From Engraulis encrasicolus (lineage: Eukaryota; Chordata; Actinopteri; Clupeiformes; Engraulidae): DNA of 64,000 bases. This document shows positions 23,356-35,262 of this stretch, one piece after another. The stretch is taken from positions 42,488,888 to 42,552,887 of the forward strand of contig NC_085868.1 of NCBI RefSeq assembly GCF_034702125.1, written 5' to 3'. Both the position numbers and the translations under genes were made by a program. Numbering within the stretch: the stretch's first letter is position 1; the number at the start of each line of letters is the position of its first letter. Below the pieces are notes generated by a model that was not told where the DNA came from, did no database searches, and was given only the letters and a program-made list of their open reading frames with translations.

Positions 23356-24476
23356 CCTATATATACAGCTCCAGGCCTTTTTATTAGAATACCATAAAAA
23401 AGTTGATTTATTTCCATAATTCCATCAATAATGTTACACTGTCATGGATTGTAGATTCATGGCCCAGTTTTTTAACTATTCCAATCATTAAATTGTTTAT
23501 TTTTACACATTTTGGTCTTCCAGCTCAAAAAAACCATGAATTGGGGAATTCACATCATTAGAATATTGTAATAAAATCACAATTTTCTTCATCAAAATTT
23601 GTTTCACATCAGTGCACATCAAATCAGTTGAACTTTGGTACTTTCTACACAACATGCAATGTTCAATACTTGGTTAGGACTCTCTCTGTCTTAATATTAT
23701 TAATAATAACGGCCATGATGCGTTTAACATTGAAGTCAATGGCAGAAACAGTGCATGGGAGTAATGGAAGGCCAGATATCCTTGATGCTTTGCCGTCAGC
23801 TGTTTTTGTATAGCTGACCTGGTGTCCCACACTTCACTCTTCAATATACCCTGTAGATTTCCATGCCACGTTTTGGCGCTAACTCACCAGTTTAATTCTA
23901 AATAACCAGAAATGAAACCCCATTGAAAATGAATGGGGTTTTATTTCTGTTGAGTTAGAATTAAACTGGTGAGTTAACACCAAAACGTGGCATGGAAATC
24001 TACAGGGTATATTAAAGAGTGAAGTGTGGGGCACCAGGTCAACAAACAAGAACAGCTGACAGCAAAGCATCAAGGATATCTGGGCTTCCATAACTCCCAT
24101 GCACTGTTTTTGCCATTGACTTCAATGTTAAACGCACCATGGCCATTATGAAGACAGAGAATGTCCTAACCAAGTATTGACCATTGCATGTTATGTAGAA
24201 AGTACCAACTTTCAACTGATTTAATGTGACCAGAATTTTGATGAAGAAAAATGTGATTTTATAACAATATTCTAATAATGCGAATTCCCCAATTCATGGT
24301 TTTTTTGAGCTGGAAGGCCAACGTATATAAAAAGAAAAAAAATAATGATTGGAATAGTTAAAAAACTGGGCCATGAATCTACAATCCATGACAGTTTAAC
24401 AGTATTGATGGAATTATTGAAATAAATCAACTTTTTCATGGTATTCTAATAAAAAGGCCTGGAGCTGTAGTTATAG
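23356..24476. mobile_element. 1.1-kb foldback palindrome
   Basis: Two ~555-565-bp arms are close reverse complements, meeting at about 23921 in ccccattgaaaatgaatgggg. The ends read CCTATATATACAGCTCC and, in reverse complement, CCTATAACTACAGCTCC. Arm-specific differences are few (e.g. ggcgctaactc against ggtgttaactc). There is no coding capacity. The TATACAG-type ends with a possible TA target recall fish foldback MITEs, but I cannot assign the superfamily. Confidence 0.93.
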
Positions 24477-24750
24477 GAGAATCTTTAGAGTTCAGGTTGA
24501 CCTTACCTGGCCACTGCTCGACCAGCTCTGCACTCCGCTCTGCACTCTGTAATTTGAGACCCCTCCAAAAAATCACACGGGCAGATAACATTTTTTGTTG
24601 GAGTATCTGAATTAAAGTGACATCTGGAAATATGTGTACAGCGTATTTCACTCTTACTTGTGGTGACGGGGAAGCGAGGACCAAAAAACGTTTAATTGCA
24701 GATTAGAAATGAAGCACTCAATCACTCAATATACGGTACAGTGAAAGATT
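24477..24750. other. Unassigned spacer
   Basis: Nothing recognised. Confidence 0.45.
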
Positions 24751-24759
24751 ATGGTGATC

Positions 24760-25645
24760 AAGCCTGGTCCTGACCATCCCATAATACTACCATTTCTTTT
24801 CGTATTCATGGTCTGGAGTTATGGTGCATTCCCCAGAGGTAGGAGCTTCCTAGTAGGCAACAAGGAGGCAGCTACCTCCCACTTGAAAGCGTTCCAACCA
24901 GAAAGTCAAACAAACTACAAACATGGAGGGACAAAAACTACATATCCACTTCTCAAAGATGTCAGCAATGTAAACAACATCATGCGTTATTTTCATTTAG
25001 CCGCATTTCATCTTTGAAAGAGGCAATGCCAATATAACTACACCTTAGAAAAGTTAACAGGCTGTTTTGCAACCGTAACCTGTCCAAATCAACTCTATTT
25101 GTCCATAGAATGGTGATGTGCAACATAACACTGTGCGCTGCCATTGCTGTGATGACATCACGATAGTCAATGGGGCGAAGTCGGTTTGCTTCGCTTTTGC
25201 CCCAGCTCGCGACTTGAACATTCCGCTTTAACAGGCGTTCCAATGCATTTCAGCAAGTAGGAGGTCAGAAACATCCCATCTCCCAATCCTGGGGAACGCA
25301 CCATGAATGTAGATCTGACGCGATTGCAGGAAGCGGGAAGTTTGCACTCAGTTATGGTTTAAAATGATTGGACAGCTCTCACCTAATCGCCGACAGTTAC
25401 TCAACAACAACATAGCGCAGACCAGAGCCATTGGCGCAGACGTTTTCGTCATCGTCACAAGCGTCCTCCCCCATTTCCCCCCACGTGGGGCGCTTATTCA
25501 CTTACTGGCTGTTTTCTGGGGGTCTGGGGGGGGCGTTGCGCATCAAAATCCTACCGCTCCAGACACTCCACAGAAAAGCAAGGCCAGACTTACCGTAGTG
25601 GAGCCAATCCTTTGGCGGAAGTACGTAGGAGGGCTCGCGAGGCTA
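24760..25645. mobile_element. Non-autonomous DNA element with 9-bp target duplication (copy 2)
   Basis: This copy matches 15-407 over both ends and is flanked by the identical 9-mer ATGGTGATC (24751-24759, 25646-25654). It is longer only because a MITE (24821-25304) inserted near its left end. The first base differs from copy 1 (A for T). Confidence 0.85.
24821..25304. mobile_element. Nested MITE, 484 bp
   Basis: The left end ATGGTGCATTCCCCAGAG pairs with the right end, whose reverse complement is ATGGTGCGTTCCCCAGGA. Comparison with the uninterrupted copy at 15-407 shows it is an insertion. Target duplication unclear. Confidence 0.85.
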
Positions 25646-25654
25646 ATGGTGATC

Positions 25655-26011
25655 CAACCTGGTCACAACCTTTGTGGGAGTGGTGTAAATGCAATAACAC
25701 CTCTGTAGTGTTAATCCACTCAACATGTTGGTTTATCTGGAAATGTATTCACCTGATTGAAGCCAGATTGTAATGAAACATCTGCACATAAAAAGAATAC
25801 TGAGAATGGATACGTTGATGCCTCATCTTAATTTGAAATTTGTATCACATTGACACCTGTCTTATGGTGAACTGTTAGCTTTGTAGGCCTACTCTAAACA
25901 CACTTTTGGCTTGAGTTCTGTTCCTTTTATGTCATATATGTATGTGTGTGCAGTGTGTGTGTAAGTGTCTGACATCTCGCTATATTATATGATCATACAG
26001 ATTATTGCAAG
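25655..26011. other. Unassigned spacer
   Basis: AT-rich with a short degenerate GT run near 25950. No gene. Confidence 0.45.
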
Positions 26012-26013
26012 TA

Positions 26014-27458
26014 CACTGTAAACCCAGACATCAAATGTACTTACCAAGACTAATTAAAATGCACTAAAAAATAGAAGTTTGATGGCATTTCTGAAGAATA
26101 CTGAGTATTGACAACTTATTTGAGGAAATAGTTGTTCAGATGAATATGTTTTAGTTGAATGGATTAAATTCATAAATTTTGGTTATGACCCCGCCTCTTT
26201 TTCTTCAGGCTGCACCAACTGGCCTCTACCCAGATGTGGGCAGTTGAATGTATTCCTGCAGTGTGTTTCATGTTAACAGATCGTTTCAAATTTCAACTGA
26301 CAATATGGCCACGCTGCAGCATCCAATTTTAAATCAGAATATTGCCACCTAGTAAAATTAGGCTATCTTGTGAAGTGCCATTGCACAATTGAAAGTCAAA
26401 TACTGCATGACATAATTGACATTGCCTACCATCAACCAGGAACAATGGTAGTGCCCAATCAACCTGTCAATTAGTACCTGCCCTCACTTGAGTACATAGG
26501 ACTGTTACAAGTTCATTGAATTACTACCTGCAGCTGCCACATGCCTGATTACTCTGGTCACATGGTTAACTTTCACCTCTATAAAAACTCAGACTGTCAC
26601 AATGCTTGAGTTGCTTGCCTAAATGACTGGTTCGCTGGCTCTCTGTCCGGCTTGTTGGTTAGTGAGCTAACTGACCGACCAACTGACTGTTTGCTGGCCA
26701 GCTGGTTGGCTGGCTAACTGACTCTTTTGGTTGACTTGATGGTTGGTTTGTTAGCTGGCTAGCCATACAACTGACTTGTTTGTTGGTTAGTTGGCTGACT
26801 AACTGAGTGTTAGTTGGTTAGCTGGCTCTTTGTCTGGCTAGCTGACAACTGACTCTTTTGGTTGGCTGGTGGACTGGTTTGTTGACTGGCTAGCTATTTA
26901 GTTGGTAGTGAGTATTGTGGTAGCAGGTATCCTTTTTGGTGTGTTGCTTACTTGACATTTCAGAATTGTCTTATTATGCTCAACTAGAGTATTCTATGCA
27001 CACTGGTTAATGTACTATCATCCAGGAGATTACAATAATTAAATGGTAATAATATTGCACATACTGCAGAAATTTGAATTTCTCAGTGGTTATGGATAGT
27101 TTGGTCTATTAATACAAGAGAGCAGTGTGATGGACTGGTTCCATGCCACAGTTGTCTCAGTCATGGTGAGGAATGGGAGGTGCCACAATAACATGATAGC
27201 TACCTCTTTTGTGGTGATGAATGGAGGGGCGGGATCATGGTAGTGTGGGTAGGGTGACAGTAACTAACTGTGGTGTGACCACAGTAAACTTAACTGACTT
27301 AAGTACATTTAACTTAAACTTTTACATATAATGAGTATATACAACAGTTGAGGTCACAAAAGATTGTAAGTTTAATCATTCATAATTACTTAGTTTTTCT
27401 AGGGCAACCACTTTTCAGGGTTTTTGTAAGTAAACTCAACTTATAAGGTTTTACAGTG
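26014..27458 (-). mobile_element. CACTG-ended element, 1.45 kb (copy 1)
   Basis: The ends are CACTGTAAACCC and, in reverse complement, CACTGTAAAACC, flanked by TA (26012-26013, 27459-27460). A copy in opposite orientation is at 59761-61241. The interior has a ~280-bp field of ggttggctggctaactgact-like 4-mer periodic units (26630-26910) and a TATA-like ctataaaaactcag. CACTG termini suggest the CMC (EnSpm/CACTA-like) group. Non-autonomous. The strand is set relative to copy 2. Confidence 0.88.
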
Positions 27459-27460
27459 TA

Positions 27461-28922
27461 GATGTGTGCCAAGTGTAACTTTCACCATTGTAGGTCATTC
27501 TGCATGGTATGCATTTTTTTCTTCTAATTATTACCATCACAAAATCATAAAATGGAAACATGTAAATACATGGCTAAAATTAGCAATGGGCATTTAGCCT
27601 TTATGAAGAGGTCTAGATTAGATGGGGTGAGAACTACACTGTCAGGGAACATGTACTGTATGTTTCAGATCCAACTTTTTCTCTTTTGCGGTGTTGTCAA
27701 ATGAAGACTACTCATGCTGGATATTGTTGCATATCATAAGAATTGCTAGTCTGGCTCCCACGCAGACCCTTTGTGCTTCGTGCATCTTCGTTAAACTTTG
27801 TGAGCACGCACGAGGGTCTGGAATCTTATACGAGTCCGAACGGAATCAGATATTTCACAGCCTGTCAAATCAGAATCGCGGGGCGGGGTATACAAGTCAG
27901 TGGTTGAAGTAGCATGTTATTTAAAAAAGCCACGTGAATTCTCCAATTAAATTCGAGCTGTTTTGAACACACCCAGGCCTCTCCAGAACTAAGCAATCGA
28001 CAATGTTCCAGATGGTTGGTAATCACCATCGCGTGAGAACCAGGTTAAAGAATTGCAGCCATTTCATCAGAATCTGTCTCGGTTTGAGTCATCATCATGG
28101 TTTTTGACAATGAAATCAATTTTCCTTCAAAAACTGTCCCTTGGCATCCAACAGTCAAAAAAGCCAGGATGTATTTCTGTGACAAACTTAATCAGACGTC
28201 ATTAACAAAATATCAAATACAAGGAAAATATACAGTACGTCGAATGGATTATGAGATATTTCATGAGGGATTTTTTCATCTAGGATAATAAGTCCATTTA
28301 AACCGATGCACATTAAAATGTTGATGTGACACGTGAGGGAAAAGCATTTACATGTATATCGGTAACGCTAACTTTCTCGAATGAATTAACTTAATTTGCT
28401 TGGCAAAGGTGGATTAGCGAAGACAATAAAAGCTACCCGGACACATCTTGTAATGCTAGAAAAATACAAATAATTATATTCCAGAGTTAATTTCATCCAA
28501 AGTCTGATGGGAAAAGGGCTTTAAGTATATCCCACAGCAAACCTTTATGACAAATGTGGCAAATGTAGTGTTGCAATCACTTCTTAACAAGTATTTTTCA
28601 TGCATATTGCAGACATCCATCATTACTATTCCATGTCATGCTGCCATCTGTGAATCAGACAACAACAACTATCCTTGATGTCATCCCCATTAAAAGGCAT
28701 AATCTTGCCAAAGCAACAGTTGAGAGCACGCCATTAAAAATCTGGAATTCCCACTGCTAAAAACAGCAGGTTACCACCACCCCCTGCGTTTAATCAAATT
28801 TATGAAATGTCTGATTCACAATTGCTTTAAAGGTTTAAATCATAATTAATGGGGACCTCTTCTATTAGGAGGGATGTGACGAAGAAAAAAAATCTTTACA
28901 AGTCTGGCTAATATGAACACAC
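27461..28922. other. Unassigned, mostly unique-looking stretch
   Basis: No exon found. The part around 28540-28870 is AT-rich, non-repetitive within the window and has homeodomain-like TAAT motifs; it could be conserved non-coding DNA, a guess only. A short repeat-like segment (cgcagaccctttgtgc and cgagggtctgg) lies near 27765-27820. Confidence 0.4.
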
Positions 28923-28926
28923 TTAA

Positions 28927-29243
28927 AGGGGCACAAGGTAGGATGACGTCATTTGCGCGGTGCCCATGTCATGCCTGTCTCAAAATCTACACCGTAATGA
29001 AAAAATGCTGTTCAAATAAACTCGCTTTCATCATGGAAAGCCAGCAGTTGATACAAATCTGAATATGGTATGTAAAGCGATAATTCAAATGAAAAGTGTT
29101 TCTCACGACACTCGTTCGGTCCGACTCTGTCAAAAGTTGCTTGTGGGGTTTTCTGACAGCGGACCTTGGAGTGGTCGCGATAGCCATCGTTCACTTACTA
29201 ATGACCGTGATTAATTACACTTTTAATCCTACCTGGAGACCCT
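28927..29243. mobile_element. TTAA-flanked MITE (piggyBac-like), 317 bp
   Basis: TTAA precedes (28923-28926) and follows (29244-29247). The ends are AGGGGCACAAGGTAGGAT and, in reverse complement, AGGGTCTCCAGGTAGGAT. No coding capacity. Confidence 0.85.
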
Positions 29244-29247
29244 TTAA

Positions 29248-29644
29248 AGGAGCACTTCTGCCAATTTCAATATGCTGTTATATTGCTCACGCTACCCTTC
29301 ACTTGTCAGTACCCAGTGATGCAGCATTTTTTGACTCAGCCCTTTCCGAGATCTGAGCTATTTTAATGGGGGCAGATTTTGTTCACATTTTAAAAATTCT
29401 TAACATAGGCCTACTCCTAATATTTTCCCAAAAGGTAGGCTATCACTGTTTGCTTGTTGTCTGCTGATGTTGCATAACCTTTTGGGTGTTTTTGGGAATA
29501 AATCAAGATGTTTTTTGAAAAGTAAACAAACTCTGCCCCCATTACAATGACCATCTCAGACAAGACATAAAAAGTAATTCTCAGGTACTGACAACTCGGG
29601 TAGTGTGAGCTTTACAACTGCATGAAATTGGCTGAAGTTATCGT
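29248..29644. mobile_element. Second TTAA-flanked foldback MITE, abutting the first
   Basis: It lies between TTAA 29244-29247 (shared with the previous MITE) and TTAA 29645-29648. The arms share acttctgccaatttca and gctcacgctaccc motifs in inverted order (29256-29330 against 29585-29640). Confidence 0.8.
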
Positions 29645-29799
29645 TTAATAACGTAGCGACATGTTTACCTCTAACTGTGGAAGATGGTGCAAAAAACATT
29701 ACTTGGATATCCCTGGGTGTGATACAGGTGATTAAGTCACTGCTGCCAGTCCATCCAAATGAGTTTTTGCCCTATATGAAGAATATTCATTCAAATGAC

Positions 29800-30063
29800 A
29801 CTCACTGGCCAATTAATTAGGCACACCTTTTCAAGTGCTTATTGCCAAAAATATATAATCTGCCAATCGCATAGTGGCAGCTCAATGCATTTAGGCATGT
29901 ATACATGGTTAAGACGATCTGCTGCAGTTCAAAGCGAGCATCAGTGGGGAAGAAAGGTGACTTAAGTGAACATGGCATGCCTGTTGGTGCTAGATAGGAT
30001 TGGTTTGAGGATCTCAGAATCTGTTGATCTCCTCTCCCTTCTACCTCCCTCTCTTACATACTA
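29800..30063 (+). pseudogene. Tc1-like transposon fragment, transposase N-terminus
   Basis: The fragment begins with a cactggccaattaattaggc end and keeps ctgctgcagttcaaagcgag and gtggggaagaaaggtgactt, the stretch ahead of the helix-turn-helix in fish Tc1-like elements. The frame MACLLVLDRIGLRISESVDL corresponds to the DNA-binding region of that family, recalled from knowledge. The copy stops at a CA microsatellite, so nothing of the DDE domain remains here. Confidence 0.7.
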
Positions 30064-30197
<134 letters not shown>

Positions 30198-31133
30198 GAT
30201 GCAGCAGGAATGTAGATATCTCTCAGCGAGCATCTGTGTCCCATCGAGTATTATGTATGTGGTTAGCTGGATGCACATGTGCCGTCTCCCAATGCGGAAT
30301 AATTAAGAACAACGGAATATTGAGACGGCCCCTCTGTTAGCCATACACATCTAAGAATATCTGTGATGGAGAAGTAATGAGATATGAAGATTAGAGACAT
30401 GATGAAGGAACTGTTGGAAGTAGCGTGGCAGCAGTGATTATAATTTGAAATAATTTATACACCCACACACAGGGAGACGCTGCCTGGGACGGAGTAATTA
30501 ATTTCATTTCTCCAGAGCCAGAAAGAAAGAGTGAGAAATCAGCCACTTCCACATTCCCCTGCCTTCGTATTTAGAAACTCAGCTGAACATGTTCCTTGTT
30601 AAATGAGACATACAGTATTCCCGAAATCTAGAGATTGCAACAACCAAAGCTATTTTTATCTGGTTACGAAGAAACGGAAGCAAAATCATGTGCTTTGTAG
30701 AATGGCAAATCATCCACCAATAAGTCGCAGTGTTATTTAATGGCCAAGCAAGGAGACAAGAATACTGGTATGGTGAAGATCATGATGTTCAGGAGACAAC
30801 AGGAGGTTTATTTATAACTTCTGCCAGGTTATAAGCATTTGGTCAGGCATTTGTTATGTATTCATTAAATGTCTCATTTACTGGTTGAAATTGCAATCAA
30901 GTTACAATTACCATCGCTCACTTGCTAACTGACCTGTTGCGTCATTGCCTTTGAGACTTTGAGCATGCTCAAAATTGATTGGCCCCCTTGATAGAATTTG
31001 AAATGTTGTAGGTAGTGCACATGGAGAAATGAGAAGTGAGACATTGCATCACTGGGACCAGGCTCTATAAATGCATGTCTGCATTGATAAAGGCCTATTT
31101 CACATGTAGGTGTTGTGTCTGAAGACGGACACT
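30198..31133. other. Unassigned stretch
   Basis: No coding, RNA or transposon signal recognised. Confidence 0.45.
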
Positions 31134-31282
31134 ATTTCCCAATGTCAAGTGTATGAGCCTTGGTAGTGTGTCAGCCTTATTAGTCACGCCCAGTTCACCA
31201 AAGAGTATCCAGTCATCACTGGCCGTGATTACGAAGGCCGACACACTTCAAAGGATGCACACTAGACATTGGGAAACGGCCA
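31134..31282. repeat. Hairpin-forming inverted repeat (MITE-like)
   Basis: Arms 31134-31192 and 31221-31282 pair through tttcccaatgtc, agtgtgtc and gcctt blocks. Ends and target duplication not resolved. Confidence 0.75.
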
Positions 31283-32559
31283 ATGTGTTCAAGGCATCAG
31301 GAGTGAAGAGTTGGGGGTGCAGTGCACAGTATTTGTGTGTTTTGTGACATTTGCTTTGAAGTTCTTCTAAAAGTTGAGCCCTTTGGTAAATCCCCCCAGA
31401 AACACTCAAAGTCATGTAAGTTTATAATAAATATCCTCTGAGTCCAGCTAAGGCAAGAGGGAGGGATATGGGGCAACATTCAATTGGTCCAAGCTCTGAC
31501 GAGGGAGGCCAACCACGGTCTGCAAGGAATTGTCATGTTTGTTTTACATTAGAAAAGTGGATAATGATATTATGTTGTTGGGGTGCTGTTGAGGCTATAG
31601 CCACAAGAAAAAATCCGTTAAATAAAAATTGAATTTTGGGTGCAATAACAACGTATGCGCTACTTTCTTCCCCTCCCAAATACTCTTACACAAATATTTG
31701 TGTGTGCAGTCTCTGTTTCACATATGAATCCAGACTTGGAGGGCTTCGTGAATAAGGAAATAATACAAATATACGAAATGTGTTTGACCTATTCACGTAC
31801 ACTGTATAGCGAAGATTCAAGTGTTCTACAGTGCACAAATGGCTCCTCTAGTATTCATAGGACAATGCAAACAATCAGTTTCAAGCTGTAAGAATCAAGA
31901 ATGCCAACGATATACCTACAATATAATCAGAAAAGGCAAGACTATTTTTCAGTGCAGCAAGCTGTGTAACACATCAAAAGAAATCACCAGGAACAATACA
32001 AACTAAGCACTGTTTTTCTGCCATTGGAGCTTTTAAATCTATTTTCAGAGCATATGATATCTCCAACAAGCCAGGCATCCTAGCCCAAGCCCCTTGGCCC
32101 CTAGGCCAGACCTTTTTTTCTGTCTCTTCCTTTGTCAAGAACGTCTTATACCAGTCCGTGGTGACACAGGACGCCTTTTCAAATGCAGATCCACCCCACA
32201 AACCCCACTCCTCTTACTTTCTCACAAGCCCATCTCAAGAGGATGACGATGGTGCAGGCTTTCATTTCCGACATCAGGGCTACCCGCTCTACTCTGCTCT
32301 GCCATGCTGCCTCTCTCTGCGTCAGCCAGGGTAGCTTGGCTGTATGTCCCTCATGAGAGGCAGATCAAGTCCACAATCTAAGACTCCGTAATGCAGTCCC
32401 GGGCCCAGACTCGTGATGATAGCTGTTATTACGTATGGGACCATATTGTCTGCCACTGTGATAAGCAAGCGGGGCGATGACTGTGATATCAAGCTAGTGT
32501 TTTGGAGCTTTGTTTTGTAAGTGTAAGGGCAACACACAAAAATGGCTCTGTGCACACAC
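31283..32559. other. Unassigned stretch
   Basis: Nothing recognised over 1.3 kb. Short frames only. Confidence 0.45.
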
Positions 32560-32652
<93 letters not shown>

Positions 32653-32690
32653 GAGAGACAGAGACAGACAGACAGACAGAGAGACTGTGT
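32560..32690. repeat. (GA)n microsatellite
   Basis: A long GA tract with CAGA interruptions, followed by a degenerate GTGC/GTAT tail up to about 32740. Confidence 0.97.
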
Positions 32691-32836
32691 GCATGTGCGT
32701 GCACGTGCCTCTGTGTGTATGTGTATGCGTACATGCATGTGGGTTTATGAGGGTGAGTCCCTGTCCCTACTGTATATTGTTCTTGTTAATTGTGTTCTTT
32801 AAATTTCCTCAATATTGGCGTTGTTCTCTAACCTGA

Positions 32837-32918
32837 TTTACATCATCTGGCTGCGTTCAGCAATGTCATGCGGGGGCGTTCCCTTTCCTCACACTTCCCA
32901 GAGGTTCAAGAGTCAGGT
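32837..32918. repeat. Short dispersed repeat (copy 1)
   Basis: The segment with cctgatttacatcatctgg, gcgggggcgttccctttcct and caggtaag also occurs at 63541-63625 in the same orientation and nearly unchanged. Confidence 0.85.
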
Positions 32919-33663
32919 AAGTTGATCTCTGTATGCTTTGGCAATACTGATACAACAAACAAGCATGCCAATAAAGCAAACTTGGGAGGGCGGCCAGGCA
33001 GGCAGGCTGCATGGCTCTAGAGAAAGATGTGTGTGCATTCTGCCAGGACAGCATGCCAAACAAGGCTTGAAGTGCTTATGACAGCTTCCTCGCCTTGCCT
33101 CTGCCCCAGGGTCTGCTAACATGGAGGAAAACTGACGCCGGGAGATGCCCCACCAGACAGCAGAAATAAGCTGTTAATTAATCGTAGAGCTCAAATTGTT
33201 GCAGGGCCCTATAGAGGCCCTATAGAGTGCGAAAATAAAAGAAACAGAAGAAAAATGCAAGGAGAAGGAAAAAATAGACAACATTTGAAAACGTGACAAA
33301 GAACGCATCCTGTGAAAGGCAAGGAAAGCTTTCAATCAGAAGACAAAAAGGAGACGAGAGGCATCTTCCAGAGCTTAGCTAGCCAGGGTGGTAAAGAAAA
33401 AAAATAAACAGAAAAAAATACATGGAGAAAAACATTTGAAATTGTACACTGCTTGAACGGAAAGGCCGGCAAGAAAGGCAGCTAGTGAAAGGTAAGTTTG
33501 TTTTCCAAAGCTGTGTGTAGTCAGAGCTCATTACTGGCCTTTTGTAATGTACACGTGCTGCCAAGCAGAAGAGGGGGAGGCTGGAGGATGGCTGTTTACT
33601 CGCTTCCTGTACGGGGCAAACTTTTTGGTTTTGGACAATTTGAATGTATCAGTAAGACAGACT
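32919..33663. other. Unassigned stretch
   Basis: Nothing recognised. Confidence 0.45.
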
Positions 33664-33665
33664 GA

Positions 33666-33719
<54 letters not shown>
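33664..33719. repeat. (GA)n microsatellite
   Basis: GA tract with one CAGA interruption. Confidence 0.97.
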
Positions 33720-33722
<3 letters not shown>

Positions 33723-34440
33723 GAGGCGGGTAGCAATTGGACCAAAACAAGAAAAACAAAAGCATAGATGGGACATCCCCAAGACATCAACAAAATTAAA
33801 GAAAAAATCAGTGGGAACAAACCCGAAGTACAAACATATAAACATTTTATTATTCTAGACATGTAGCAGGTGTGAAGTTAACCAAAGTGTCATGCTGACA
33901 GAGACATACTGTATGCCACTAAAATGAAATGTGGATATTGAACTTTTCAAACAAAAACAGTGAAAGGAAAGGTTTCATTTGTCTACCATGAAGTAAAATA
34001 CAAAATCTAATCACGAAAGACAGGTCATGAAAAGTGCATTGAAAATGCTTGAATCAGATGCAAATATGATAATATGTAATACAAAATAATCATGAAAAAG
34101 AGTTCATGAAAACACGTCAAGTTCCCTGTTTATATACTAGGCTACTATACCACAGCAGGCATTCAGTTAACCGACATAGAACGCAACTGATGTATACTGT
34201 ACGCAAAATAATACAATAGTAAACACATTGCTGTATTGTAAAAGAATATTAGGACAGCCTGCTGTCTATTTGCTCAAAAGTCCACAGAGTAACAGAGTGT
34301 TGAATTTAGTGCAAGTTCATTAATTATCCTTTATGAATTTCAATATGAAAGTTTGCCCATCTTTTATAACAGAGCTGCTTTGAGTCACACAAGAAAGTGA
34401 AGTACCGGCAGGCTAAAAGGCAAGTTCCTGCCTGGGACCT
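33720..34440. other. Unassigned AT-rich stretch
   Basis: No gene or bounded repeat. Confidence 0.45.
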
Positions 34441-34565
34441 GTGTGTGTGTGTGTGTGCCTCTGCGCACTTGCGTGCGTACCTGTGTGCGTGTGTGTGTGC
34501 ATGCGTGCACGCATGCATGCGTACCTGCATGTGCGTGCGTGTGTGTGTGCATGCATGCTTACGTG
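34441..34565. repeat. Degenerate GT/GCGT microsatellite
   Basis: Mixed gtgcgt, gcatgcat and gtgtgt units, an old interrupted tract. Confidence 0.9.
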
Positions 34566-34963
34566 TGTAGCCTTGAGGAGCTGAGCAGTGACAGCCTACT
34601 GCAGCCCGAGCTTGTGAGACCAAAGTGGGAGAAAAGGGTGCTTGACAGGCCCCCTGTGGATATTTTTTCTCTTTCAGCACAGGGGAGTGTGGCACTGCAG
34701 GTTTGTCCCCTTTGTGTCACCGTAATCAGCCACCTGTCACTGCATGCCGACAAACACTTGCCATTGCAGCACACAGGCTGAGGCCTATGCTTACTCTGGG
34801 CAACTCAAATATGAAATAAAAATACAAAATAGTAGCCTATTTTGTATTTCAAAATGTATTTCAATTACATGTAATAGCAATACTGCCCATCCCTGATGCA
34901 CACTACCTATAACCTCAGCTGTTGATGAAGAGGAGATCCTTTTTCACAATATAGACACAGCAG

Positions 34964-35125
34964 GCCTTGGCAGTGGTTCAAATGGCTAAAGCACCATATT
35001 GTTACATCAGGGACCCAGGTTCGATTCTGGCCCAAGGACTATTCCCGACCCTCCCCCAATTTCTCTCAAACATTCCCATTTCCTCTCACACTGTCCTGTC
35101 CCAACAAAAAATACAGTCAGCAGCT
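34964..35125 (+). mobile_element. tRNA-derived SINE
   Basis: A tRNA-like head (ttggcagtggttcaaatggc) is followed by a B box GGTTCGATTC (35018-35027) and a pyrimidine-rich body with cttctctctc-like blocks similar to the SINE at 54055. No clover-leaf of a functional tRNA closes. Confidence 0.7.
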
Positions 35126-35154
35126 GCTCAATCACTGACGAAATGCAAGAGGAG

Positions 35155-35262
35155 TCATAGGTAAGCGGTTTGGGGCGTCAGACTTGTAGCCCAAAGGTTG
35201 CCGGTTCGACTCCCGACCCACCAGGTTGGTGGGGCGAGTAATTAGCCAGTGCCCCCAGCCTT
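35155..35262 (+). mobile_element. tRNA-derived SINE fragment
   Basis: Head taagcggtttggggcgtc and B box GGTTCGACTCC (35203-35213) mark a second, different tRNA-like unit right after the previous SINE. Confidence 0.6.
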
